A model generated the notes under the pieces. The model did not search any database. It was given only the letters and a program-made list of their open reading frames with translations, and was not told the DNA's origin. A stretch of 64,000 nt of DNA from an uncultured Lachnospiraceae bacterium (lineage in GTDB: Bacteria; Bacillota; Clostridia; Lachnospirales; Lachnospiraceae). Location: positions 1-64,000 of the forward strand of contig CAJTXA010000013.1 of the NCBI GenBank assembly GCA_910579865.1, written 5' to 3'. Positions 17,111 to 27,181 of the stretch are shown piece after piece. Within the stretch, counting starts at the first letter, position 1; every line of letters starts with the position of its first letter. The position numbers and the translations under genes are program-made.

Positions 17111-17323
17111 TTATTTCTCTTTATTTGTTTCTATTGTATTGTTTCCTTCTCCTTCCATTCCATTATGAAAAATACGTTCCATCTCATCTAATATCTTGTC
17201 ATGTGTTTCCTGTTCCAATTCTCCTTGTTTATAGTGACGGTCCAAGATACTTTTTACATCACTAAATGCCTTTTGTAATTTCTTTTCTTGTTCGCTACAT
17301 CCATTCTTTTCCACTTCCTTCAT
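17111..17323 (-). CDS. Small acidic helical protein of unknown function
   Basis: About 70 residues, MKEVEKNGCSEQEKKLQKAF onward, rich in E/K, with a likely helical hairpin (KILDEMERIFHNGMEG). The ATG at 17323 follows GAGGTG at a distance of about 11 bases; a TTG at 17332 is too close to that site. No family recognised. It lies between two regulator genes. Confidence 0.5.
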   Translation of the reverse strand: MKEVEKNGCSEQEKKLQKAFSDVKSILDRHYKQGELEQETHDKILDEMERIFHNGMEGEGNNTIETNKEK

Positions 17324-17555
17324 ATTTAACAATACACCTCTTTACTTTTCATTAAATTGAGAGCACTTTTCTAACTCCCTCTTTCTTATTATAAAAGACA
17401 TTTCTTACCTTGTCATTGAATTATAAATTCAATTTTAGAGGTAGTATATTCCTATTCGCAACATTTCATTCTAATTATTTGCATATTTTAAGCGCAAATA
17501 CATTTAACACTTTACTTTACTCTTTTATACTTTGTCAAGTCTGTTATAAAAATAT

Positions 17556-17595
17556 AAAAGAATACCTGAATCCCACCGGACTCAGGTATTCTTTT
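17556..17595. terminator. Bidirectional terminator overlapping the dual-XRE stop codon
   Basis: AAAAGAATACCTGA and TCAGGTATTCTTTT form a perfect 14-bp stem with a 12-base loop. The right arm contains the last codons and stop of the gene at 17582-18328. Confidence 0.8.
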
Positions 17596-18328
17596 CCTCT
17601 TTTGGTAAATTATAGATTAGAGAAGTCAAAACGTCTTTTACTACTTGTTGTGATCGAGTTGTCATATCACATTGAATTCGTACCAATTCATCCCAATGAC
17701 ACTCTGTCACTTCCAGTTTAATCTCATTTCCAAGCAAATAGGCAGGTGAAATCTGTAATGTTTCACATAGATAAATAAATACAGAAAGACTTGGCAGTCT
17801 CTCCCCCAATTCTACCTGACGGATAAAAACAGAACTTACACCACAATTTTCTGCTACTTCCTGTGAGGTATATTGCATCTCTTGCCTTACTTTCTTCAAT
17901 CGTCTGCCAAACTCTATATGATCCACTATTCCATATCGTTCTTCATTCTTTTCCCACTTTTTCTCTTGTTCCGCTAAATTTTCTATCAAAGAATGTAGCA
18001 CCTCCCGTACCATACTACGAGAAGTTTCTGAAAGCTGTCGCAGCTCTTCTTCTAATTCACCCCATCCTTTATTTGTAACTGGATTTTGAATTTCATTTTC
18101 CAATAAATATGCTGGTGATACCTGCAAATTATCACAGATTTTCACAAATACAGGTATACTAGGCATCCTTGCTCCTGCCTCAATTTGCCGAATAAAAACA
18201 GGATTGACTCCACAGGCAAATCCAAGCCTATCTGATGTTACTTTCGATTTTTTTCTTACTTCCCTTAGTCGTTTGCCAAATTCTTCTCGATTGAACTTTC
18301 CCTTGTTCTCGTTTTTTTCATCTTTCAT
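17582..18328 (-). CDS. Regulator with two tandem XRE HTH domains
   Basis: The 248-residue protein is an internal duplication. Domain one (about 14-75) reads FGKRLREVRKKSKVTSDRLG and FIRQIEAGARMPSIPVFVKI; domain two (about 140-200) reads FGRRLKKVRQEMQYTSQEVA and FIRQVELGERLPSLSVFIYL. Each is followed by a Q(V/I)SPAYLL element and a helical segment ending in a similar VREVLHSLIENL / VKDVLTSLIYNL. One polypeptide thus carries two DNA-recognition helices and may bind as a pseudo-dimer. A homologue with the same layout is divergently encoded at 18669-19406. Target unknown. Confidence 0.8.
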   Translation of the reverse strand: MKDEKNENKGKFNREEFGKRLREVRKKSKVTSDRLGFACGVNPVFIRQIEAGARMPSIPVFVKICDNLQVSPAYLLENEIQNPVTNKGWGELEEELRQLSETSRSMVREVLHSLIENLAEQEKKWEKNEERYGIVDHIEFGRRLKKVRQEMQYTSQEVAENCGVSSVFIRQVELGERLPSLSVFIYLCETLQISPAYLLGNEIKLEVTECHWDELVRIQCDMTTRSQQVVKDVLTSLIYNLPKEEKNT

Positions 18329-18668
18329 GTGATATCCCCTCTTCTGTAACTTAATGTTTTTTTTAGTTTCATAAAGTATACATTAATATTGAGAAAAAGG
18401 ATAGATTCTAGAAGTTAATTTTACAAACTTTTAGTTACATTTTCGCATTTTTTCTTATTTTTTTACTAAATCTAAGAAAATAATATTATTTTTCTTATTT
18501 GCAAATCCAAAAATATTATTTTTATTTTATTCCCTTCCATCATATTGCAAAATTTCAATTATTGCAACCTTCTTTTTCTTTTTTCTTCCTAGAGAAAATC
18601 TATCCAAGTAACTTATATTCTTGTATACTTGTAAAAAAAACTTTTAGACTACAAAAAGGAGAAAAACG
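18329..18668. promoter_or_regulatory. Divergent intergenic region between the two dual-XRE genes
   Basis: No gene was seen. AATATTATTTTT occurs near 18481 and again near 18511, and CTTTTAGTTAC/CTTTTAGACTAC-like words recur. A possible -10 (TATACT, 18624-18629) precedes the rightward gene, but its -35 is weak. Repeated words between two homologous regulators may be shared operators. Confidence 0.35.
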
Positions 18669-19406
18669 ATGAATCATATACAAAAAAAGAAATTGACAAA
18701 TTTGGATCGAAAAGAATTTGGCAGACGAATCAAGCAAATAAGAACTTTAGCAAATATTACTTCTAATCAATTAGGAAATTACAACTGTAAAGTCGATCCT
18801 GCTTTTATTCGTCAAATCGAATCTGGTTCTCGACTGCCGAGTATTCCTCTATTCGTAAAAATCTGTAACAGTTTACAGATATCCCCTTGTTATCTTTTAG
18901 AAAAAGAAATTCCTATACAAAATGAAATTTCTGACTGGAATGAATTAATCAAATTAACGTTACAAATACCTCCTATTTTTCGTCAGATTATTTATGATGT
19001 TCTCTGCTCTCTTACTGAGCATCTTGCAGAAACCAAAAAAGAACCACTTTTTCTTACAGAAGAATTTCCCACTTTTAAACGAGAAGAATTCGGCAGACGT
19101 CTCTGTAAAGTACGTGAAGAAATGAAACTCACTCCACAACAATTAGCGATTAATTGTGGTATCACTCCTACTTTTATTCATCAAATTGAAGCTGGAAATA
19201 GACTGCCAGGGCTTTCTATCTTTACTAGTCTTTGTAATGCATTAAAAGTATCTCCTGCCTATCTGCTTGGAAATGAACTAAAAATCACCTCTACTACTTA
19301 TGATTGGAAAGAATTAGAACGAATTTCCTATGATATGACACCAAAAGCGCAAAAAATTACAATTGACATTATGAGTATATTAATTCGGAATTTTGCCAAA
19401 ATATAG
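18669..19406 (+). CDS. Second regulator with two tandem XRE HTH domains
   Basis: The 245-residue protein is homologous to the one at 17582-18328: FGRRIKQIRTLANITSNQLG with FIRQIESGSRLPSIPLFVKI, then FGRRLCKVREEMKLTPQQLA with FIHQIEAGNRLPGLSIFTSL. The helical tail IMSILIRNFAKI matches the partner's VLTSLIYNL. The start follows AAGGAG. It is divergent from its homologue and convergent with the RADAR-like operon. The pair may cross-regulate; its connection to the defence genes is positional only. Confidence 0.8.
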   Translation: MNHIQKKKLTNLDRKEFGRRIKQIRTLANITSNQLGNYNCKVDPAFIRQIESGSRLPSIPLFVKICNSLQISPCYLLEKEIPIQNEISDWNELIKLTLQIPPIFRQIIYDVLCSLTEHLAETKKEPLFLTEEFPTFKREEFGRRLCKVREEMKLTPQQLAINCGITPTFIHQIEAGNRLPGLSIFTSLCNALKVSPAYLLGNELKITSTTYDWKELERISYDMTPKAQKITIDIMSILIRNFAKI

Positions 19407-19512
19407 ATATAATAAAAATACTTTTCGATAAATTCAAAACTAAAATTTAACTTTTCTATCCATCCTTCAATAAAATACTCCAATTTAAAATATAATTTGA
19501 ATCCTCAAGTAA

Positions 19513-19544
19513 TGCAAAAATACAATAAAAATTGTATTTTTGCA
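19513..19544. terminator. Terminator between the XRE gene and rdrB-like gene
   Basis: TGCAAAAATACAAT and ATTGTATTTTTGCA form a perfect 14-bp stem with an AAAA loop, placed between convergent genes. Confidence 0.7.
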
Positions 19545-19570
19545 CCAATCTTTATTCTATACTTTTTCTT

Positions 19571-22138
19571 CTACACTTGTTTAAAACTATGATTCAATCC
19601 CATTTTTCTAATATGATCTAGCCACTCATAAATCATAGTTTTATTATATAATAGTTTACCATCTCTATCACACTGTTTTTCCAGCGATAATGCCACTAAT
19701 GCATATTCATTTTCTAAACTTGTGCAAAAAACTCCCTGATCATCTGTATTAATGGAAACTTGTAATTGCGGACAATCCTCCAACTCCTTGTGATTATTCG
19801 TCAAACCAAGATTATAAAAGTTCTTAATTGGGTGCTTATCATACTCTTTAAATGTACCAATCAAACAATTTGAGCTGGGATTTGTTTCAATACAAATTCC
19901 CTTATGTAATACCTCTTTCTGCATTTCTTTTTGCACTTCTGCTACTGCTTTAATCATATCAAAGCTTATAGAAGTCTCTTGAACTTCCTTTCCCTTCTTT
20001 TTCACAGTCTCATTATAATGATATAAATAAAAAAGAGCTGTTGCTTCTGGATTCTTACGTATTGATTCTAATTCTGGCATACCCTCATTTGTACTATAAC
20101 AATCCCATTCCGAATACTTCTCTTTTGGTTCATAACTACCACAAAAATAATTTTCTGGTAAATCTCCACGCAGCTTCCATGCATCATAATACACATTAAT
20201 ATCGAAATCATACTGATTCCATAACATATCTGGTCGAAAACTCTCTCTATAAATATAATTAAAGCAATGTACATACTCTCGTTCTAATGTAAGCAAAAAA
20301 GTATCCATTCCTGTTATTCCATACTTTCTTATCTTTTCATGTAACCAAACAATATTATCCAAATGATCCTGTTTTGGCATCAGAAGCTTATAAACCTTTG
20401 ATTGATACCAATCAAAAGGAGATACTCCCAAAGCTAATGCATGTCCTAATCGATCCCCATATCCCATATCCAAAAATATCATGGCCTCATCAATCGCACG
20501 TAATCCATCTACCATATCAAGAAAATCTTCTCCAACATGATAAGATACTCCTAGTCTCGGAATCTTTCCTTCCTTTTCTAGCCACAAACAATTCTGTTCA
20601 TGACGCAAAAAACGAAACGCTTGTGCAAAAACTTCTGGACGACACCCAATTTCAGGAGAGCAGGCATCAATCCCATATACCCGCATTGCTTCTTTTTGAT
20701 ACCTCTGCCGAAAAAGAGCAATTGCCTTTGCTTGCTCCTTTATCTCTTTTCTTTTTCTGTAATGACGACATGTATAATCCAATTCACTTTCCTTTGTATC
20801 TCCTTCTTTTATAAAATGAAATACATAAAAAAATTCCTTTCCTCCTTTAATAGCTCCTATATCATTATCTATCTTATTAATATAACGCCGATTTTCAGAA
20901 GCAGAAGTCCTCGGAGTAATTCGAGCTTCCAATTTTCTTATTGGCTGACTTTCTAGTGTATTTTTAACAGCAAGTCTTTTAAAAGCTTGCTCTAAACCTG
21001 TTCCATCAATAAAATCTTCTTTTCTATCTTGATACTGTAAAAAATTATCAAATCCTACAACTCCATTATTTTGTATTAATTCACTTCGAAACTGCTCCTT
21101 TATAACTAAATATGCATAAAACCAATTTGCATATGGCATTAATTCCTTATCTTTTTCTGCAATTGCACGAAACATCGTATATAAAAAATATCGCTCTCCT
21201 GATAAATACTCTATATCCTTTATCTGAAAATTAACCCCTTTGGGATCTTTATTTAGAAAAATATCTCTTTCCATTGCATAATCTGGAATTCTATATTTTT
21301 TTATTCCAGTCAATCTTGCATTTTCTCTAATAATTCTTCGAATCATATATTGTATACTATTCCGATAAAACAATAATTCCTCTGCATTTTCCAGTACCTT
21401 TTCCACATGCTTCAGTGGCTTATCCATTCCAATTTCAAACAATTCAAATTCTTTTCCCTTTATCTTACAATATAAAAACAATCGAATTAAAGCAGCTTGT
21501 ATATGTAAAACAGTAAGTGGCATCTCTGCTGCCTCTGAATGATATAAACTTTTAACTGCCAAACGATTTCGATCGTACTTTCTTAATATAGCATTGAATT
21601 CCTTTTTATTTACAAAATTCATCAAATTAATCCAAGCCAAAGAAAAATAAGGAGCAGAACCTTTTAAATGAAAATGATTTTCTGCCATACCCTGCTGCAG
21701 AATATTATTTAATAAAATATTATCATTTCCAATCACAACTTTCCAATTAAAATCCCTTCGATTAACTAAGGAAAAATGTTTTACATCAAGTACTGCTAAA
21801 AAAGAAGTAGTAAACAAATCCTCTTCTAGTTCAAATGCACTCGCCCTCCATTCCATTAATTTATCAAACCGACATATGGGATAACCCGCTGCTTCTTCCA
21901 ACACCTGATTACTATAAAGATTTAAGATTTGAAATACATCCACATATCCATTTAATTGACATCTTAAATATTGATATATATTTCTAATTTCATTTCCTGA
22001 ATAATATTTCCAATATACTCCTCCAAGAGCTTGAAATAATTCTGATGTAATATCATTATACCAAACTTTTCCTTGTAATATATCTTTTGATGAAACATCA
22101 TGAAATAAAAGTTTTATAATCATTTGCAAATTATTCAT
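19571..22138 (-). CDS. rdrB: RdrB-like adenosine deaminase of a RADAR defence system
   Basis: The 855-residue protein contains the catalytic elements of the adenosine deaminase superfamily in order: H155-F-H157 (zinc ligands), SYHVGED (His534, Glu537 as the proton-shuttle HxGE), DRLGHA (zinc His566), ETNPSSN (751-757) and NTDDQG (Asp799/Asp800). ADA proteins are about 350 residues; the doubled length with large insertions between the zinc HxH and HxGE is characteristic of RdrB. In RADAR, RdrB assembles into a large shell with RdrA and deaminates adenosine in RNA and/or nucleotides during phage infection. All catalytic residues are present, so it should be active. It follows the ATPase gene by 11 bases and is the last gene of the operon. 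Confidence 0.85.
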   Translation of the reverse strand: MNNLQMIIKLLFHDVSSKDILQGKVWYNDITSELFQALGGVYWKYYSGNEIRNIYQYLRCQLNGYVDVFQILNLYSNQVLEEAAGYPICRFDKLMEWRASAFELEEDLFTTSFLAVLDVKHFSLVNRRDFNWKVVIGNDNILLNNILQQGMAENHFHLKGSAPYFSLAWINLMNFVNKKEFNAILRKYDRNRLAVKSLYHSEAAEMPLTVLHIQAALIRLFLYCKIKGKEFELFEIGMDKPLKHVEKVLENAEELLFYRNSIQYMIRRIIRENARLTGIKKYRIPDYAMERDIFLNKDPKGVNFQIKDIEYLSGERYFLYTMFRAIAEKDKELMPYANWFYAYLVIKEQFRSELIQNNGVVGFDNFLQYQDRKEDFIDGTGLEQAFKRLAVKNTLESQPIRKLEARITPRTSASENRRYINKIDNDIGAIKGGKEFFYVFHFIKEGDTKESELDYTCRHYRKRKEIKEQAKAIALFRQRYQKEAMRVYGIDACSPEIGCRPEVFAQAFRFLRHEQNCLWLEKEGKIPRLGVSYHVGEDFLDMVDGLRAIDEAMIFLDMGYGDRLGHALALGVSPFDWYQSKVYKLLMPKQDHLDNIVWLHEKIRKYGITGMDTFLLTLEREYVHCFNYIYRESFRPDMLWNQYDFDINVYYDAWKLRGDLPENYFCGSYEPKEKYSEWDCYSTNEGMPELESIRKNPEATALFYLYHYNETVKKKGKEVQETSISFDMIKAVAEVQKEMQKEVLHKGICIETNPSSNCLIGTFKEYDKHPIKNFYNLGLTNNHKELEDCPQLQVSINTDDQGVFCTSLENEYALVALSLEKQCDRDGKLLYNKTMIYEWLDHIRKMGLNHSFKQV

Positions 22139-22149
22139 AGATTCCCTCT

Positions 22150-24648
22150 CTACTCCTGCATAGAATTGTCACTTGTTTGTACTGTCATTTTAGCAGGTTC
22201 TTGATTTGCAAACATAAAAATAATTGTTTTCCACAAATCTTCTTGAAACTCAGAAAATGGTTCCTCATAAATCCCTAACTTTTTAATAAATGGATTCTCT
22301 TTATATATCTCATAGTAACTAACTGACTCTATCTCTATCTTTCTCTCATATTCATTATAAAATCGATCCAATTCCTCCAATTCTTCGCCTATAATCTTAA
22401 ATATTTCAATAAACATATATTTTATTTCTTCTTCTGATACTGTTCTACCATTATATATTTGCATTTTCTCATGTATCACTTTAGACAAATGATACATAAA
22501 ATCTACACTATAAAATGGAATAATACAAGTAGTTGTAAATTTTTCTTTCCACTTGTCCATTTCTACCTGAAGATTAGACGATGTTTGAATATTTCTTGGA
22601 GCTATCTTTCCTTTTAAATATTCTAAAACTTTAGGCATATAGGAACTATATTCAAAAATATAAGGAATAAAGTTCAATAAATCAATACTAACATTTTCGC
22701 CTATATCAGCTGATTGAAAAAGTGAAAACATTGTTACAATTTGAAAAATATAAATTTTATTTTCTAAATTGTCACTTTTTTCAACTATACTATCTAATAC
22801 ATTTTTTATTTTGCAATTTTCTTGTCTTACTGTAAAAGAAATTAATTTCTGCTTTGGAACATCATCATTTTCCTCATTTTGTCCTCTATTTTCTGGCTTC
22901 TGAAGTACAATATCTGGGAAAATATATTGTGTCAAAAATCCCATATTATTGGCACCAGACAATAAAGAAAATATAGATTGTACTTTATTTATCTTTCTCT
23001 TTATAGAACTTTCTACATCTTTATTCTGCCCAAAATCAGTCAAAACTAATTGCTTATATATAAAAACCATATATAATGCAATAATACATTCAACCAACCT
23101 CTTTTCTTGCGTCTGCCAATCTTTACATTTTTCTAATACATATAATACATCTCCATAAGAAACTTTAGCTCTTTTATCTAAATATGTAATAAATTTTTTA
23201 TCTTCTTTTAGAGGATCAAAATATTCCAACAAACGTCGTATTATAAGATTATTTCGGTTTGCACTACTTTGTTCTATTATTTCACGAAACAAATATAAGT
23301 ATTCCCCATCTAGCTTTAAAACAGCAAGACGGTTAACTACGTCATGATACATCCAATTAAGATTTGTTTCTAATGTAAGTTTATCTTCTGTAGATAAATC
23401 ATACCCCTTTTTTTTATTAATTGAATGTAGCAAAGATAACTCATGTTTATAATTCGTTAACTTACGAATTGTTTTGGGTTCCATAAAATGACGTTCTTCG
23501 CCATTTGGATAATACAATAATCCCGTATATTGATAAATATTTCCTAATATTTCTTCACGAATTGTTAAATTTTTTCCATCCTTTTCTCCTATTCGAATAG
23601 ACGTGGTTTCCTCCTCTGAACGCACAGAAGGTAAAAACAATTTTCTTCCAGTTGGAATCATTTTCTCTAAATATTCATTTGCCAACCCATTAATTCGTCT
23701 TGTTTCATAATCACTTAAAGATACATATTCTCTATCACGGTAAAGTATTCTTCTATAATAACTTTGACACATTTGATGTAATTGCTCATAATTGGTTGAC
23801 AACAATACAATAACATCTGGTACCATTAGATAGCAACGTACAATTTCTAAAAACTCATAACAATTCTTCACGTTCATATCAATATCGTCTATCATAATAA
23901 CCAAATAATTATCATTTTTCTCTGTGAAATCAAACTCAGATAATATTTTCGTGTAATCTGTAATTAACCTTCTTATTTGCTTCTTTAAATTCCAACTAAT
24001 TCTCATTCCTTTCAAATAATCTATTGGGATATAATCCATTTTATCACTTACACTTTTTTTATGAAATAAATTATAAACTGCTTCTATTGTTTCTTCAAAG
24101 CTCTGCATAAAGTATCGCTTCTTTTTTTCAAAATCCTCTCGATATCTTCGTTCTCTCCCTGCTTCTCTTTCCTCTATTTCTCTTAATTGATCTAGCATAC
24201 GTACTAATACAATTTCTATAATTTCTTCTGGTGCCTCCAAAATAGTAGCATCAATCATATCCAAAACATGAAATCTCGCTTTCAAACCTTTTACATTCAG
24301 TTTTTCGTAAATTTCCTTTATTTTATTTTCTTGATATACTTGCATACAATCATAATTTTTTAAAAAAGAAACTGCAAAAGACAGCATAGCTGACGTTTTT
24401 CCTGTTCCTCTATTTCCTAAAAAAGGTACAATTGTGTAAGTATTTTCCTCCACTATACTACTAACGTCTTCTTTCGTATACTCTTTTGTTTTTTTCCAAA
24501 TTGTCTGTCTTGTCTGACATATTTCTTGGATAATCTTCGCCGCTTTTTTATAAGTTTCAAAAAATAAAGAAGTTTCAAACTCCTCTAAAGATTCCACCTT
24601 TACTCTATATGGTGAATCCAACTTTAAATTAATTTTAGGTTCTTCCAT
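22150..24648 (-). CDS. rdrA: RdrA-like ATPase of a RADAR defence system
   Basis: The 832-residue protein has a P-loop near the N-terminus (GNRGTGKTS, about 78-86), Walker B LVIMIDDID (acidic pair near 254-255) and a sensor-like STNY (about 284-287), with KE-rich helical insertions between them. The long C-terminal half is helical and lacks other motifs. Size, ATPase type and direct coupling to the deaminase gene match RdrA, which forms ring complexes that load RdrB. The ATG at 24648 follows AAAGGGG; an ATG at 24666 that overlaps the stop of the TPR gene is also possible, and either implies translational coupling. Confidence 0.82.
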   Translation of the reverse strand: MEEPKINLKLDSPYRVKVESLEEFETSLFFETYKKAAKIIQEICQTRQTIWKKTKEYTKEDVSSIVEENTYTIVPFLGNRGTGKTSAMLSFAVSFLKNYDCMQVYQENKIKEIYEKLNVKGLKARFHVLDMIDATILEAPEEIIEIVLVRMLDQLREIEEREAGRERRYREDFEKKKRYFMQSFEETIEAVYNLFHKKSVSDKMDYIPIDYLKGMRISWNLKKQIRRLITDYTKILSEFDFTEKNDNYLVIMIDDIDMNVKNCYEFLEIVRCYLMVPDVIVLLSTNYEQLHQMCQSYYRRILYRDREYVSLSDYETRRINGLANEYLEKMIPTGRKLFLPSVRSEEETTSIRIGEKDGKNLTIREEILGNIYQYTGLLYYPNGEERHFMEPKTIRKLTNYKHELSLLHSINKKKGYDLSTEDKLTLETNLNWMYHDVVNRLAVLKLDGEYLYLFREIIEQSSANRNNLIIRRLLEYFDPLKEDKKFITYLDKRAKVSYGDVLYVLEKCKDWQTQEKRLVECIIALYMVFIYKQLVLTDFGQNKDVESSIKRKINKVQSIFSLLSGANNMGFLTQYIFPDIVLQKPENRGQNEENDDVPKQKLISFTVRQENCKIKNVLDSIVEKSDNLENKIYIFQIVTMFSLFQSADIGENVSIDLLNFIPYIFEYSSYMPKVLEYLKGKIAPRNIQTSSNLQVEMDKWKEKFTTTCIIPFYSVDFMYHLSKVIHEKMQIYNGRTVSEEEIKYMFIEIFKIIGEELEELDRFYNEYERKIEIESVSYYEIYKENPFIKKLGIYEEPFSEFQEDLWKTIIFMFANQEPAKMTVQTSDNSMQE

Positions 24649-24659
24649 AAATATCCCCT

Positions 24660-25955
24660 TTACCATTTTAGTGATTCTAAAGAAAGACCAATTTCATTCA
24701 TTATACTTTGCCTTTTTTCTTCTAAACAATATTTATTTTGCATAAATGCCTTTATATTATCTTCCTTTTTCCTGTATAATTCTTTTACTACTTTATTCCT
24801 TTTTAAATCTGACCATATCTGAAATGCCTTTTGATAAGCAAGGTTTGCACTCAGATATTCTCCTGTTTCCCAATAAATCCTAGCTATAAAATATTGTATC
24901 TTATAATAATACTCAAATTTCTCTATTTCCCAATATATATCATCTTTTTCTTTCATATTTTCTAAAATTCTCAAAAAAATTTCCAATGCCATTTTATAAT
25001 TTTCATTGCTTTTATAATAAAATGCTAATTTATACAAATTACGATAATACTTTGGATTTGTAGAGAAACATTTTTCATACTGTTCTAATGCCCTTTTATC
25101 ATCAAGCAAATTATTTTGATAAAAAACTCCCAATTTATACTGTGCAACATAATCTAATTCATCCTGTCCACTTTCTAAATTAAAAATTGGAAGTTCGGAC
25201 AAGCTTAATACTAACTTTTTTTCACACGCAGACACTTTCAATAAATAGCAGCTTTTAAAATCCACTTCTTCTTCTAACAATCTATTTAATGAATCTACAA
25301 TTTCCTGCGAGGACCACACTAGTTCCTCTTGAAATAGCTTTCGCTTTGCATTTTGTAAATCTTTTAAATAATTAATTGCGAAAAAAAAGCGTAAATTATT
25401 TTGTAATTTAAACTCTTCTTCTTTCGCTAACCTTTCTAACTCTTGAATGGCCTTAAATATAAATTTTTCTGCTTCTTCTAATAATTCAGACTTTTTATAA
25501 TTTATTTTACTATTCACATAAAGACGTGTAATAGTATACATCGAACGAACCATATCTATTTGATATTTTTCAATAATATAATTTAATCCATTATTCAATA
25601 GATCTGGCTGTATTTTTTCTAAAATACCAGCATAAGGAATTTCTCCGTTTTCAATATCATATAACACAGAATGAATATTTTCTAAAAATCCATCTGTTTT
25701 CTTACATAAAATAACAAATGATTCTCCTGTTTCTTTTTCTAATACTGTTTCTAATTGTTCTTTCATCTGTGAACGATACAAAAAAATAGTTTTATTCTTT
25801 TCCCATTTAGCATTTTCTCTATCATCCATAATATTTTCATCAGTTTCCAGCCTATATTCATAAACTCGAAAGCCAATCCACTCCAAAAACAACTGCAACT
25901 TGATGTATAATACTATATCCTCTTTATAATAAACTAGCCGAATATAATTTACCAT
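24660..25955 (-). CDS. TPR protein, first gene of the RADAR-like operon
   Basis: The protein (431 residues from an ATG at 25955 preceded by AAGGAGG) has an alpha/beta N-terminal region (about 1-140: NYIRLVYYKED, LFLEWIGFRVYEYRL, FVILCKKTDGF) and a helical C-terminal half with at least three TPR-like pairs (LGVFYQNNLLDDKRALEQYE, LAFYYKSNENYKMALEIFLR, ARIYWETGEYLSANLAYQKA). The N-terminal strand-helix-strand pattern loosely recalls TIR-like folds, but no catalytic glutamate could be assigned. Its stop overlaps the upstream candidate start of rdrA. Known RADAR loci may carry small membrane accessory proteins; a soluble TPR protein in this slot is not one I know of. It could sense infection or gate the complex (inference). 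Confidence 0.7.
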   Translation of the reverse strand: MVNYIRLVYYKEDIVLYIKLQLFLEWIGFRVYEYRLETDENIMDDRENAKWEKNKTIFLYRSQMKEQLETVLEKETGESFVILCKKTDGFLENIHSVLYDIENGEIPYAGILEKIQPDLLNNGLNYIIEKYQIDMVRSMYTITRLYVNSKINYKKSELLEEAEKFIFKAIQELERLAKEEEFKLQNNLRFFFAINYLKDLQNAKRKLFQEELVWSSQEIVDSLNRLLEEEVDFKSCYLLKVSACEKKLVLSLSELPIFNLESGQDELDYVAQYKLGVFYQNNLLDDKRALEQYEKCFSTNPKYYRNLYKLAFYYKSNENYKMALEIFLRILENMKEKDDIYWEIEKFEYYYKIQYFIARIYWETGEYLSANLAYQKAFQIWSDLKRNKVVKELYRKKEDNIKAFMQNKYCLEEKRQSIMNEIGLSLESLKW

Positions 25956-27181
25956 ATAAACCTCCTTATAAGATTTCATGGCTAGTTCAATCAATAAATG
26001 TATTCTTTACACATAATAATCACAAACTTTTTTATTTGTTCCATTAAATATTTTACATTCATTTTTTCAACCCCATAATATTTAAGATAGTTATCTATCT
26101 TATAAAATCATATACAACCTATTTTATTCAATAATATAATCCTCTCTTTCAAAGATATTACCTTCGTAGTATTCCCTATATTGACCCTGAAATACACAAA
26201 AATAACTGATTTAAAACTCATAACTTAAAAATTTATTCCTAGTTTTTTCCCTCACAATTTTTATTTGTGCATATAACAAAAAGATTCAAAATATTTGTAA
26301 TATAATCAGAAAAACAAATAGGAATAGAAATACTTAATTTACTCGTTTCCTATAAATTACCACATCATAAAACAATTATCTTATTTCAAAAATACTAAAA
26401 TAAAAATATACAAAAACTTTACTTTTTTGTTTAGTAAAAAAATTATTATTTATAACATGGTATAGTATAATTACTTACAGAATTTTTTCAATAGATGTGC
26501 TTTATGATTTGAGAATATTGATGTAATCAGAATATATCTTACTCTATATATTATTTCTATTTTCTCCTTTCCCTATGATATATTTTTGAATATTAATCCA
26601 ATCTATTTTACTAGTTTATATAAACTACAGAGTAAAAAAGCTTATGTTTTAACTAGTGCAATAAATTAACTTATGTTTTCTTAATAATATATTCATTCCC
26701 TTTACCACAAGCAAACCTCTCTTTCTATTAAGCATACTTTCCCATATAACTTTATCATACTTTGAATCTTTTGTAAATAGAAATTTTCCAATTACTGCAA
26801 TTAGTCTTTTGTTAAAATTATTTTATATTTGCTTAATTGTTTATACAATTGCAAAGTAAAAAGCATAAAATAATAAATATAAGTTTATCCTTATTTTAAT
26901 AAATTAACATATTGCTATATTTAATTTCCAATAAATTTACACAATTTATGATAAAAGACTAATTGCAGTTCCAATTATTCACAACAAACTACATAGGGAT
27001 TGTTAATCTAGCCATTTTATGTTATACTCTCATATATAATATAGGTTTTTTAAAAATATAAAAAATTAAAATTTTATACTATAAAATCCAAGAAGATATT
27101 ATTAGGTACCTAAATAAGCTTAGATATATTCATAAATTTATTACTATAAACACTTCAAATATTACTAACTATAAACCAAAA

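Noticed and set aside
24660..25955. Calling the TPR protein a TIR NADase
   Set aside because: Only a loose strand-helix-strand resemblance; no catalytic glutamate motif could be placed.
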